Assembly (NCBI GenBank): GCA_964346815.1
Contig: CAYFWF010000002.1
Span: 1 to 43,433, forward strand
Reading direction: 5' to 3'
DNA: 43,433 bases
Source: CAYFWF01 sp964346815
Lineage (GTDB): Bacteria; Acidobacteriota; Aminicenantia; Aminicenantales; Aminicenantaceae
How positions within the stretch are numbered: the first letter of the stretch is position 1; the number at the start of each line of letters is the position of its first letter. A program made the position numbers and the translations under genes. A model generated the notes under the pieces. It saw only the letters and a list, made by a program, of their open reading frames with translations, was not told the origin of the DNA and searched no databases. Positions 19,080 to 26,942 of this stretch are shown piece after piece.

Positions 19080-20213
19080 CTAATAGTATCCATTTTTCTC
19101 TGCTTCCTCTGCCAAAATCAGGATATTTTCCTTTTTTGTGTGGGGAGCGATCGAACAGGCCGTACTCAGGATATATCCACCGTCAGGCTTGCCCACTCGT
19201 AGACAATATTCGGCATCATCTCTGACTTTTTCCTTGCTTCCATACAGCAAAGTGTTCACAGGATCGATATTGCCTTTGATAAAAACCTTCTGTCCGACAC
19301 GTTTCTTGGCATCGTCTAATTCGACATTCCCCAAAGGAGGCGGATCGAGACATTCCAGGCCCGAAATTCCAGATGAAGCCATCACTTCCAGGCGGTCTCC
19401 GATGGATCCACATGTGTGCGTGTAGGCGTGAATATTTCGATCCCTGACCGCCCGGGCGATCTGCCTTTCGTAAGGAAACACAAACTGACGGTAGAATTCG
19501 GGAGAGATGAATCCCTGCCCTGCATAAGGTGATGAAATCTTTAAGGCGTCGATCTTCTGGCCAGTCATTCCGACGGCTAGTCTTTGCACTCCATCTGCGT
19601 AGCGCTGAAGTATTTCCTTGCATTGTGAGGGTTCCTGGAGCAGGTACATCAATGCCTGTTTGAATCCGAAGAGATTCAGGAAATAGTCAAACGGAGATGT
19701 CACTTCACCATGAATGGAAAATTCCGAGCCAGCTTTTTCATTAACGATCTGAAAAATGTCGTATTTGTGCTCTGGATTTATGGGAAATTCGAGGCCCTGG
19801 GATACGGGAATGTATTCAATCTCATCCTGAATCGACAGAGGGTCCAGTTCTTCTAAAGATGGAATTTCAGCAGTTCCACAGGAATAATGCCGGGGAAGGT
19901 CATTTTCTGGAAATTCGGTTTTATGGCCGTTTTTCCAATAGACTATCTCTTCGTGTTCTTCTTTCTTTATATCTTTGATATTCTTTTTCCAATCAGGAGA
20001 ATGTCCATGGAGGCTGATCAGTATGCCGTCGAAGTTATAAACCTCTCTTAATTGAAGGAGAGCTTCAGAAAAAACTTCTTCGGAGCACCAGAGTTCAACG
20101 GGGGAAAATCCGGTCTGCAGTACCATATGGCCGATGCTCATTTGGCACATGACTGGAACCCGATCCGGCTTTTCCAAATTCATAGCTCTAGCCATTCTTT
20201 CCTTTGCAGTCAT
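19080..20213 (-). CDS. Uroporphyrinogen decarboxylase (URO-D)-fold methyltransferase, MtaA/CmuA-like
   Basis: A 377-residue URO-D superfamily protein. It opens with TAKERMARAMNLEKPDRVPV, usual for the methyltransferase branch rather than HemE. The zinc-thiolate motif of MtaA-type enzymes is present: His266-x-Cys268 (YTHTCGS) with a later Cys353 (STACSIAPHT). Such proteins move methyl groups between a corrinoid protein and a thiol such as coenzyme M or another acceptor. This fits the MttB-like and corrinoid-activating genes at 25-28.7 kb, although they are 5 kb away and in a separate unit. The actual acceptor is unknown. Start ATG 20213 has no strong Shine-Dalgarno and lies 7 nt after the stop of the decayed reading frame upstream. 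Confidence 0.87.
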   Translation of the reverse strand: MTAKERMARAMNLEKPDRVPVMCQMSIGHMVLQTGFSPVELWCSEEVFSEALLQLREVYNFDGILISLHGHSPDWKKNIKDIKKEEHEEIVYWKNGHKTEFPENDLPRHYSCGTAEIPSLEELDPLSIQDEIEYIPVSQGLEFPINPEHKYDIFQIVNEKAGSEFSIHGEVTSPFDYFLNLFGFKQALMYLLQEPSQCKEILQRYADGVQRLAVGMTGQKIDALKISSPYAGQGFISPEFYRQFVFPYERQIARAVRDRNIHAYTHTCGSIGDRLEVMASSGISGLECLDPPPLGNVELDDAKKRVGQKVFIKGNIDPVNTLLYGSKEKVRDDAEYCLRVGKPDGGYILSTACSIAPHTKKENILILAEEAEKNGYY

Positions 20214-20220
20214 CGCTTGT

Positions 20221-20448
20221 TTATTTCACGGCAAAGGGAAGAACAGAAATCCGATTTTCTTTTATCTCGAGCGAATACCAGAGAGGTCCTCCTTTAACGG
20301 ATACAGCTCCTCCGATTTTTTCCCAGGTTTTGATTTCAATCTTCATCGGCAGTTCAATGCGTATTCGAAGAAATCGTTCATCGATTTCTTTGAATAAAGC
20401 CCTCAGTTTTACATGACAGACTGTAGCAAAATCAGTCGTATCAATCAA
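20221..20448 (-). pseudogene. Fragment resembling the C-terminal part of a GH127 (DUF1680) glycosidase
   Basis: A minus-strand frame of at least 75 codons whose product contains RFLRIRIELPMKIEI followed by GGAVSVKGGPLWYSLEIKEN. This is the beta-domain signature found after the catalytic barrel of GH127/DUF1680 proteins (GAV-V-RGPLVYSL). The frame stays open upstream to about 20530 but meets the oppositely oriented DUF4097 gene, so the catalytic part is gone. It stops 7 nt before the URO-D gene. I read it as a truncated remnant. The family match is from memory and could be wrong. Confidence 0.45.
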
Positions 20449-20532
20449 ATGGTGAACTTTTTGGCCGCAATTTACGTCATAATATTTGAGTATGCATTCT
20501 TCTGTTCGATTGGAACTTAAAAGGAGGCTGAA

Positions 20533-21240
20533 TTGAGAGCAAAAATAACATTTCTGGCATTGCTCGCGTTATGCGTATCTGTGGCTTTTTCTTTTGATAC
20601 AGTGAAAAACCTGCGGATATCTGCAGATGGTATCGAGAAACTGGATATCGATTGTGGAGCAGGATTTCTCCATGTTTCAGGTGATGATTCCCTTAGTTCT
20701 ATCGAAGTCAAGGCAGAGATTATCGTTAAAGGGAAAAGGGAGAGGAATGTCAATAGATATATCGAGGAGAATGTTGAACTCGCCTTGAACAAACATGGAA
20801 GCAAGGCCGTTCTAGTCAGTAAGTTCGATAAGGGCCGTTTCTGGGATAATTTCCGAACAAGGGTGATCAACCTCGAAGTCAGGATGCCTAAAAATATGGA
20901 TCTGAACATCGATGACGGCTCAGGAGAAATGAGGGTCGAACACATCATCGGGCGGCTAGAGATCGAGGATGGTTCGGGAGAGATTCGCATCAGCGACATC
21001 AGAGGGGATGTGTCTATCGAGGACGGCTCAGGCACACTCGATGTCACTGATGTCTTCGGAAATCTGCATATCAGCGATGGTTCTGGCACGATTGATGTGA
21101 GAAGCGTTGAGCAGAACGTCAGGGTAAATGACGGCTCTGGCTCGATTTCTATCAAAGATGTCGGGGGGGACGTCATCATCGAGGACGATGGAAGCGGAAG
21201 CCTCAAAATTCAGAATGTGAAGGGTAAAGTTATTCAATAA
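20533..21240 (+). CDS. Secreted DUF4097-type beta-repeat protein
   Basis: A 235-residue exported protein with a signal peptide (1 to about 20, LCVSVAFS). After a linker the sequence repeats IEDGSG/INDGSG units about every 19-21 residues (at least six DGSG copies between about 135 and 225), which predicts a right-handed beta-solenoid like DUF4097/DUF2807 proteins. These are common near anti-sigma or envelope-stress genes, but no such partner is here. The start is TTG at 20533 with AAGGAGG at 20521-20527, ideally spaced. The stop codon overlaps a 20-bp tandem repeat. Exact function unknown. Confidence 0.8.
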   Translation: MRAKITFLALLALCVSVAFSFDTVKNLRISADGIEKLDIDCGAGFLHVSGDDSLSSIEVKAEIIVKGKRERNVNRYIEENVELALNKHGSKAVLVSKFDKGRFWDNFRTRVINLEVRMPKNMDLNIDDGSGEMRVEHIIGRLEIEDGSGEIRISDIRGDVSIEDGSGTLDVTDVFGNLHISDGSGTIDVRSVEQNVRVNDGSGSISIKDVGGDVIIEDDGSGSLKIQNVKGKVIQ

Positions 21241-21278
21241 TATATGAACGGATACTTTAATATATGAACGGATACTTT
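21239..21278. repeat. Two tandem copies of a 20-bp direct repeat
   Basis: AATATATGAACGGATACTTT occurs at 21239-21258 and again at 21259-21278, perfectly repeated, overlapping the stop of the DUF4097 gene and filling the space before the convergent M14 gene. Probably replication slippage; no hairpin terminator is visible there. Confidence 0.9.
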
Positions 21279-21288
21279 GCCCAGCTGA

Positions 21289-23058
21289 TCACTTCAACAC
21301 AACCTTCGTCTGATGATATCCTCCCTTAAGGGAGTCGTAGATGAGGTTCATCTCGCCAGTTCCTTTGACCAGAATCCTGTAGATATTCCTTCCAAAGCTG
21401 GGGATGCCTGACTCCACCCAAAAATATCCTTTTTGGATCTCAATCTTCTGAGTGATGTCTCTGAACCTGTCCGATAAGAGGCCTGCAGCGAGCAGTTCTG
21501 CATTTTTGCCTTCGATTTGGAAACGGTCTGCTCGGTGCAGTTTTTTCTGTTTAGCCTGGAAAGAAATGGTGGGTGTTACGCGTGTGTTCTCGACGGCAAC
21601 ATCGATTCTATACAGCCCGTTCTCCAATTTATCGATTTCTACCGCTTCTAAGGTCAACCGGGGCAGCTGGTCGGCGTGATAGAGGCAGAAGGCTGCGTTT
21701 CGATGGCACGTCTCGGCAAGCTTGAAGAGAGGAGGGACCCGGCGGCCGAATTTTTTCAGTCCTCCGATCTCGATTTCTCCATACAATGGATGGTCGTACG
21801 GTTTCCATTCCGTATAATGTTCTCCCATCATGACCAGTTCGTGGAAGGTCATTTCTTTGAGCATCTGTTGGTAGCGCAGCATCCTCTGCAAATCTTCGTC
21901 TTCTTCCCCTTCTTCCTGTCGCCCCAGCATTTCAGAGAGAGTCTCATAAGGGTCGAGATCCAATTCATTACTGAAGGTGTAGATTCCTAAGACACTGTAA
22001 GCCCAGTCCACGCTGCCTCCGTAGACCGTGTAAAGATCTTTGTAGATAGTGATGTAACGGTAACCAGGCAGAATCTTTTCTCCGTTATTGCCGATATAAT
22101 CATAGATTCTTTTGTCTGCAATGGGGTATTCGCCCAGATTTTTTGCTCCCGGTCCGACCAGGATCATTCCTCCGTAGTTGTGGAAATTTTGGGCGCCCAT
22201 AATATTGGAATGGGCAAGGAGAAAATCCCGGGTAGCCTTTGTCTCCGGCCATTTAAAAGGATAGGGTCCTGAGCCGCGCTGGACGTATTCAGGCTGCCAG
22301 TTGTACCCATAGTTGCGGTTCATGTCATATCCACCCACAGGATCTTCGTTGATACGGCCGTCTCCATCATTGTCGATACCTTCCTGGCCCAGCATGATGT
22401 ATTCCCCTTTTTCTCCGAAACGGACCGGGACCATGACCTGAGGATTCTCCGGGTGCGCTTTATAGTTTCCATGGGGGTCTTTCTTCCGCATCATAGTTAT
22501 AGAGCCGTCTCCATCCAAATCCTCTGGTCCATCCTCATCTGCCTGGCCATCCCTGTCATCATCATAGGGGACCAGTCCTGTACGTGGAGAATTAGGATTG
22601 GCCACCCGGTTTATATAATGATCCCTGCTGTCGGGATTCATCGTGGGGATCACATAGAAGGCTTTTTCATCCAGGAGGCGGCTGGCGAACTTGGTTTTGC
22701 CGTAATTTTCCAGAAGGTACCATATGGCATATAGGGCGACTTCTGTTCCCTGGATCTCGTTCCCGTGGATGTTTCCATCTATGTAATAGCCTGGTTTGTG
22801 TTCGGCCTGTCCTGTCTCAGGATTGTTCAGGATAACTCCCCAGATGTTCCTGCCCTGATAGGTCTTACCCAGAGATTTTACTGTCACGAACTGGGGGAAG
22901 GCTTTTTCGAGGGCCTTAAGAGTTTGAGTGAGTTCTTCCTGGTCATAGAAGTGGTCGAAGGAAAGCCTGACCTTTTCTGCAGCCGAAAGTCCTGGACTCA
23001 AGAAAGACAAAAGGAGAGCAGTTCCGATGGTTGCTGTCAAGATACTTTTCTTCCTCAT
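21289..23058 (-). CDS. Secreted M14-family zinc carboxypeptidase
   Basis: A 589-residue exported peptidase (signal peptide 1 to about 27, SPGLSAAE). Canonical M14 residues are in place: HxxE at His98-Glu101 (NIHGNEIQGTE), the substrate-binding NRN of YDMNRNYGYN at about 247-249, third ligand His293 (NFHNYGG) and catalytic Glu365 (TFSNELDL). Two acidic insertions, DDDRDGQADEDG near 167-178 and DNDGDGRINEDP near 229-240, look like calcium-binding loops. Start: ATG 23058 has GGAGG 7 nt upstream; a longer frame to 23166 overlaps the upstream gene and lacks a signal peptide. It follows its paralogue by 14 nt and is surely cotranscribed with it. It should release residues from peptide C-termini or act on peptidoglycan-like amide bonds. 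Confidence 0.92.
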   Translation of the reverse strand: MRKKSILTATIGTALLLSFLSPGLSAAEKVRLSFDHFYDQEELTQTLKALEKAFPQFVTVKSLGKTYQGRNIWGVILNNPETGQAEHKPGYYIDGNIHGNEIQGTEVALYAIWYLLENYGKTKFASRLLDEKAFYVIPTMNPDSRDHYINRVANPNSPRTGLVPYDDDRDGQADEDGPEDLDGDGSITMMRKKDPHGNYKAHPENPQVMVPVRFGEKGEYIMLGQEGIDNDGDGRINEDPVGGYDMNRNYGYNWQPEYVQRGSGPYPFKWPETKATRDFLLAHSNIMGAQNFHNYGGMILVGPGAKNLGEYPIADKRIYDYIGNNGEKILPGYRYITIYKDLYTVYGGSVDWAYSVLGIYTFSNELDLDPYETLSEMLGRQEEGEEDEDLQRMLRYQQMLKEMTFHELVMMGEHYTEWKPYDHPLYGEIEIGGLKKFGRRVPPLFKLAETCHRNAAFCLYHADQLPRLTLEAVEIDKLENGLYRIDVAVENTRVTPTISFQAKQKKLHRADRFQIEGKNAELLAAGLLSDRFRDITQKIEIQKGYFWVESGIPSFGRNIYRILVKGTGEMNLIYDSLKGGYHQTKVVLK

Positions 23059-23072
23059 TTTTTTCCTCCAAG

Positions 23073-25121
23073 TTATTGCAGAACGATGCGTGTCGTTACC
23101 GAGTCCAATCTGGGTGATTGGGCGGTAAATGTGACTGCCGATCCTTCTTTTCCTTTGATGGTCCATTCGACATCTTCGACCTCTCCGCTGCCGCCGATAA
23201 AAGGGATGGTGACGATTTTGCGGCCGGAAAATATCATCTGATTGTCCGAGATTTCGATCTCCACTCTAATGGGCCATGCTGTTCGTGCTCTTCGTCCTTG
23301 GGCTGTCGAGGTCGGAAACCACCCTTCATTTGTCAGATATACGGTGATTTGATACAGGTCGTCTCCAAGAGCCTTCACTTTGGTCGAGTCGATTTTCAGT
23401 ATGGGTAGTTTTCCCATCAGTTCCAGGTAAAAATCTGTGTGAAACGAGAGGGTATCCTTCATCTTTTCAGGAGGCGGCGTTACTTTCAGGAAAGGAACGA
23501 AACCACCGATTTCGACTTCTCCCAACGTTGGGTGGTTATGAGATGTCCAATCCACGAATCCCTCGCCCTCTAAGGTAGACTCAGCCCATTGCAGAATATA
23601 TGCTTCAGGGTGTTCCCCCTCCTCAGTTGCGGATTTTTTGGGCATTTTTTCGACCATCTCCGCCATTTTCTCAGGAGTCACGCGCCCGGACTCTACCATT
23701 TTTCTAACCATCTCCGGCTTAAAGTTTGGAGGAGCGCCTCGTTCCTTGAGGAACGCTTCGATTGTATCGTCACTTAAAGCCAGAAATTCATCCGAAGACA
23801 TGGATTTAAGCTTCTCGACTGTCAAAACATCCTTGGGTGCTTCTTTTTCAGGCTCTGGAACCTTCCACAGATCGGCTGAAAAAACCGGCACACCGTACTG
23901 GAAATAGCAGTAGGCGACAAAAGAACTTTTACCCACCCCTTCTGCTCTTGCCTCAGGATACTCCAGTCCAGCCTTTTTGAGGGCGTCTTTATAGTCTTTC
24001 TGGATCGCCTCGATATAAGGCATGTCCTGTCTGTCTATGTTCATCGCTGGCCCCAGTCCCAAGAACATAGCCACCAGGCTTTCATCTATTTCAATGCCGC
24101 CTCCGACATTCAGACTTTTCAGTAATTCTATGAGTTCCTGCATGGTGTATTCTTTCTCAGGATCCAAGCCGAGATAGGAGGCAAACCGCTCCGGGACTTT
24201 GAATTTATCTCCGGCTGCCCGAGCCCTGCCTGTCTGCTGGAGATTGAGGATGGTGTTTTCTGTCGAAAAATTCAGGATCATGGCGATGTTGTTCTGCGCT
24301 GTGAGAAATTCCAGAAGAGCAATGGTTTCCCTGGCTGATACAGGCCACAATCCAGCTTTTTTGATTCCGTATTCAAAATCGTGCGGAAAGTTTCGATTGA
24401 GCGCAATACCGCCTGAGGGATCTTCGTTGTACTGACCATCTCCATCGTTATCGAGACCTTCTGAGTAGATTTTATAGAGGCCCGTCTCTCCTTTTTCTGG
24501 ATCGGCCTCTTTCATCAGCCTGGGTTCAGCAGGATGGGGGAGCCATTTTCCTTCTGGATCTTTGACCCTCATTTGAGTGATCATTCCATCCTTGTTGAGG
24601 TCGTCTGGCCCATCTTCATCCTTTAAGCCGTCCACATCATCATCCATGGGTTTATGGTTTGTTCTACATTCCCAGCGAACCTCTGAAAAATAATGGCGAG
24701 CTGCATCAGGATTCAGCAGGGGTGCGACATAGACTGTCCTTCTCTCCAGCAGTCGGGTTATCTTTTCTTTGCTGCCGTAGTTGGTGAGAAGCTTTTGGAT
24801 GAGCATCAAGGCGGCTTCTGTCCCCACCAGGTGGACACCTTCGAGGTTTGCGGAGACAAAAACAGCGGGACGGGCATCTGGCTTTGCATCATCCTTCTGT
24901 TTTGCCGCAATCCGAAGGACCAAAAGATCCGTATTACCTTCGCTCTCACCGATTTTTATGAGTTTTGTGATATGGGGGTATTCCGAATTCAGAGAGTGCA
25001 GCAAGGTGTTGATTTCATCCGGACTGTGATAGGTATCGAAATTGAGTTCTTCAGGCAATGCCGAAAAGAGAGGAGTGAAGACTAGGAGTAAAACTGAATA
25101 GATAAGCAAAAAACGTTTCAT
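23073..25121 (-). CDS. Secreted M14-like paralogue with degenerate zinc site
   Basis: A 682-residue exported protein (signal peptide 1 to about 20). It aligns along its length with the downstream M14 gene, including both acidic calcium-type loops (DDDVDGLKDEDG, DNDGDGQYNEDP) and the NRN motif (ALNRNFPHD). The zinc site is altered: where the active paralogue has His-x-x-Glu, this one has Glu94-x-x-His97 (NLEGVHLVGTE); the third His is Ser286 (NFSTENT); the catalytic Glu appears replaced by Asp (VFSADLW). It carries an insertion of about 90 charged residues around 420-530 (EKEAPKDVLTVEKLKSMSSD). It is either a pseudo-enzyme that helps or regulates the neighbour, or uses another metal geometry. 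First gene of the two-gene operon. Confidence 0.85.
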   Translation of the reverse strand: MKRFLLIYSVLLLVFTPLFSALPEELNFDTYHSPDEINTLLHSLNSEYPHITKLIKIGESEGNTDLLVLRIAAKQKDDAKPDARPAVFVSANLEGVHLVGTEAALMLIQKLLTNYGSKEKITRLLERRTVYVAPLLNPDAARHYFSEVRWECRTNHKPMDDDVDGLKDEDGPDDLNKDGMITQMRVKDPEGKWLPHPAEPRLMKEADPEKGETGLYKIYSEGLDNDGDGQYNEDPSGGIALNRNFPHDFEYGIKKAGLWPVSARETIALLEFLTAQNNIAMILNFSTENTILNLQQTGRARAAGDKFKVPERFASYLGLDPEKEYTMQELIELLKSLNVGGGIEIDESLVAMFLGLGPAMNIDRQDMPYIEAIQKDYKDALKKAGLEYPEARAEGVGKSSFVAYCYFQYGVPVFSADLWKVPEPEKEAPKDVLTVEKLKSMSSDEFLALSDDTIEAFLKERGAPPNFKPEMVRKMVESGRVTPEKMAEMVEKMPKKSATEEGEHPEAYILQWAESTLEGEGFVDWTSHNHPTLGEVEIGGFVPFLKVTPPPEKMKDTLSFHTDFYLELMGKLPILKIDSTKVKALGDDLYQITVYLTNEGWFPTSTAQGRRARTAWPIRVEIEISDNQMIFSGRKIVTIPFIGGSGEVEDVEWTIKGKEGSAVTFTAQSPRLDSVTTRIVLQ

Positions 25122-25306
25122 GCAGCCCTCCTTTTTATTGATTCAGAATTAATTTGGGAGCTTAGATTGTTCTTGAATGATTCATATGTCCCTTGTTTCA
25201 TTAGCTATGTTCCCCTTGTGCTGTCACAGAATGCTTATGCTTATATCCATGCAAAATCAGAATAGTCGTTTTTATGGAACCGTTAGAAAGAGTAATCATC
25301 AAATAA

Positions 25307-26776
25307 TCATTCAGTCAATTCAGGGAGTTCGGAGATTCCATAGGATTTAGCATCAGCCAACATAATTTTTTTCAATTCGTTCCTTAGATTTTGATCCAAG
25401 AGACTCGCCGTGCTCTCATGTAGATACCTTTCGATTTGTCCTGAGGCTCTTTCGGGCAAGGATTTTTTCCCCAGCGATACCCAGGAATCGTATGTGTCTC
25501 GGTCAATAAGTTTCGGATAGGTGTGTTCTTGTTTATACCATTTACGGGTGTGATCGAGAGATAAGAATTCGATTTTTTGAGTAAATCCCTCGAAGAGGTC
25601 CTGAACGAGGGGAGATTCGCGTTGCGAAATTCCCTGAATAAGCCGGTAAGCCATACCACAGACTTCGTTGTCGATTACGAGCTTTTCGAGGCTTTGGCAG
25701 CTTTCGAAATTCAACATGCCTGGGCCAGAAACGACATTTATGCCTGTCAGAGCCGCCAAAACCGCACCGATTCCTGTTTCGAGACCTGCCTGATTATCAA
25801 TGATCTTTGCATCACTCAAGCCCATATAGGCATGGGTAGGCAGATTGAGATATTTGGCAGTTTGAGCATAGGCGGAATCTATCATCATTGTTTCGATCGC
25901 TCCCATGGGTGTTGTGCCCTTACGCATATCGAAGCTCGAAGGGGAGCCTCCAAAAATCACGGGGGCTCCTTTGCTTGCCAATTGACAGATCACGAGCCCG
26001 CAGAGATTTTCAGCAACATGCTGGACCAGAGTCCCCCCAAGAGTCACAGGAGACGTAGCACCGGTCATCCCCATAGATACGAGCTGCGATGGAATACCCG
26101 AACGGGCACAATCGATAAGACTTTGTGTCGTGAGGTTGCTCCATTTAAGGGGAGGGGAGGGGCAGGCATCAAAGACCGCAAGAGGCTTTTCTTTAAGGGC
26201 CTGTTCGCTGCCTCTTATGGAAATCAACATATCGTACATCGGTTTGAATCCTTCAACCCGGAACGTTCCTGTAACGATAGGCTTGGAAGAATATTGAAGT
26301 CCGATGTAAAGACGATAGCTGTCAGATATGGTCTCGGGTACATCCCCACTGACCAGACCAGTACTCTGAAAGTGAATATTTTCTAAACAGTCTGTCAGTT
26401 TCACGAATTCCACAAGATCCCTGGAGACAGCTATCCTTTGCTGCTGAGTTTTGTGGTCTAGAATCGCCACAGCAGCCGAGCCGGGATTAAAGTGAACTTC
26501 ATCGTTTCCTGCGACGAACCCCTTTTCGCCTGTTCTGTCAAAGATGTGAATAACAGAAGGCGTAGAAGAGAGGCTGTCTTCTACAAGATCCGTGGTTATG
26601 AACACCCGCTGATTTTTATCATCGATTTTCATCCCTGCAGCTGAAAATAGTTCTAATGCATTCTTGTTTTCGACAAAAAGCCCGGTTTTTTCGAGAAGAT
26701 TCAAAGCTTCCTCGATTATTTTTTTAATGAATTCCTCGCTCAAAAGTTCCAGCTTGGGTTTTTTTGTTGGAATCAT
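25307..26776 (-). CDS. Trimethylamine methyltransferase (MttB) family protein, non-pyrrolysine type
   Basis: A 489-residue member of the MttB superfamily (COG5598). Diagnostic stretches are MTGATSPVTLGGTLVQHVAE, APVIFGGSPSSFDMRKG and IGAVLAALTGINVVSGPGML. The frame has no in-frame UAG, so it is not a pyrrolysine enzyme. Non-Pyl MttB homologues such as MtgB and MtpB demethylate quaternary amines (glycine betaine, proline betaine, carnitine) and pass the methyl to a corrinoid protein. The substrate here cannot be told from sequence. ATG 26776 has AGGA upstream. It lies downstream of the corrinoid-activator gene on the same strand, with a 166-nt gap holding a perfect 12-bp hairpin. No corrinoid-binding protein gene is in the window. 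Confidence 0.92.
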   Translation of the reverse strand: MIPTKKPKLELLSEEFIKKIIEEALNLLEKTGLFVENKNALELFSAAGMKIDDKNQRVFITTDLVEDSLSSTPSVIHIFDRTGEKGFVAGNDEVHFNPGSAAVAILDHKTQQQRIAVSRDLVEFVKLTDCLENIHFQSTGLVSGDVPETISDSYRLYIGLQYSSKPIVTGTFRVEGFKPMYDMLISIRGSEQALKEKPLAVFDACPSPPLKWSNLTTQSLIDCARSGIPSQLVSMGMTGATSPVTLGGTLVQHVAENLCGLVICQLASKGAPVIFGGSPSSFDMRKGTTPMGAIETMMIDSAYAQTAKYLNLPTHAYMGLSDAKIIDNQAGLETGIGAVLAALTGINVVSGPGMLNFESCQSLEKLVIDNEVCGMAYRLIQGISQRESPLVQDLFEGFTQKIEFLSLDHTRKWYKQEHTYPKLIDRDTYDSWVSLGKKSLPERASGQIERYLHESTASLLDQNLRNELKKIMLADAKSYGISELPELTE

Positions 26777-26836
26777 GTCCTTCCTCGACCGACAAATTTG
26801 TTTTTCGACAGAAGCAAACTATAAAGCATTATGGAA

Positions 26837-26882
26837 CAAAATGCCAGCCCTGTTCTGATTCAACTCTAAAGCTGGCATTTTG
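26837..26882 (-). terminator. 12-bp perfect inverted repeat between the activator and MttB genes
   Basis: CAAAATGCCAGC (26837-26848) is the exact reverse complement of GCTGGCATTTTG (26871-26882), with a 22-nt loop. On the minus-strand transcript it lies after the activator stop and before the MttB start. The stem's own 3' arm ends in TTTTG, but no longer U-run follows, so it could be a weak terminator, an attenuator or an mRNA processing/stability element. Confidence 0.5.
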
Positions 26883-26942
26883 TAGTCCAGTGCATCTTTA
26901 CTCTTCTGTCAGGGTTCGATATCAAAGATTCTCCATGATGAA

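Noticed and set aside
20517..21206. 229-codon minus-strand frame opposite the DUF4097 gene
   Set aside because: Ser/Thr/Pro-rich repeats are the mirror of the DGSG repeats on the plus strand.
25577..26386. 269-codon plus-strand frame opposite the MttB-like gene
   Set aside because: Antisense shadow; the minus strand encodes a clear MttB-family protein.
25307..26776. Pyrrolysine-containing MttB
   Set aside because: No in-frame UAG in the frame and no pyl genes in the window.
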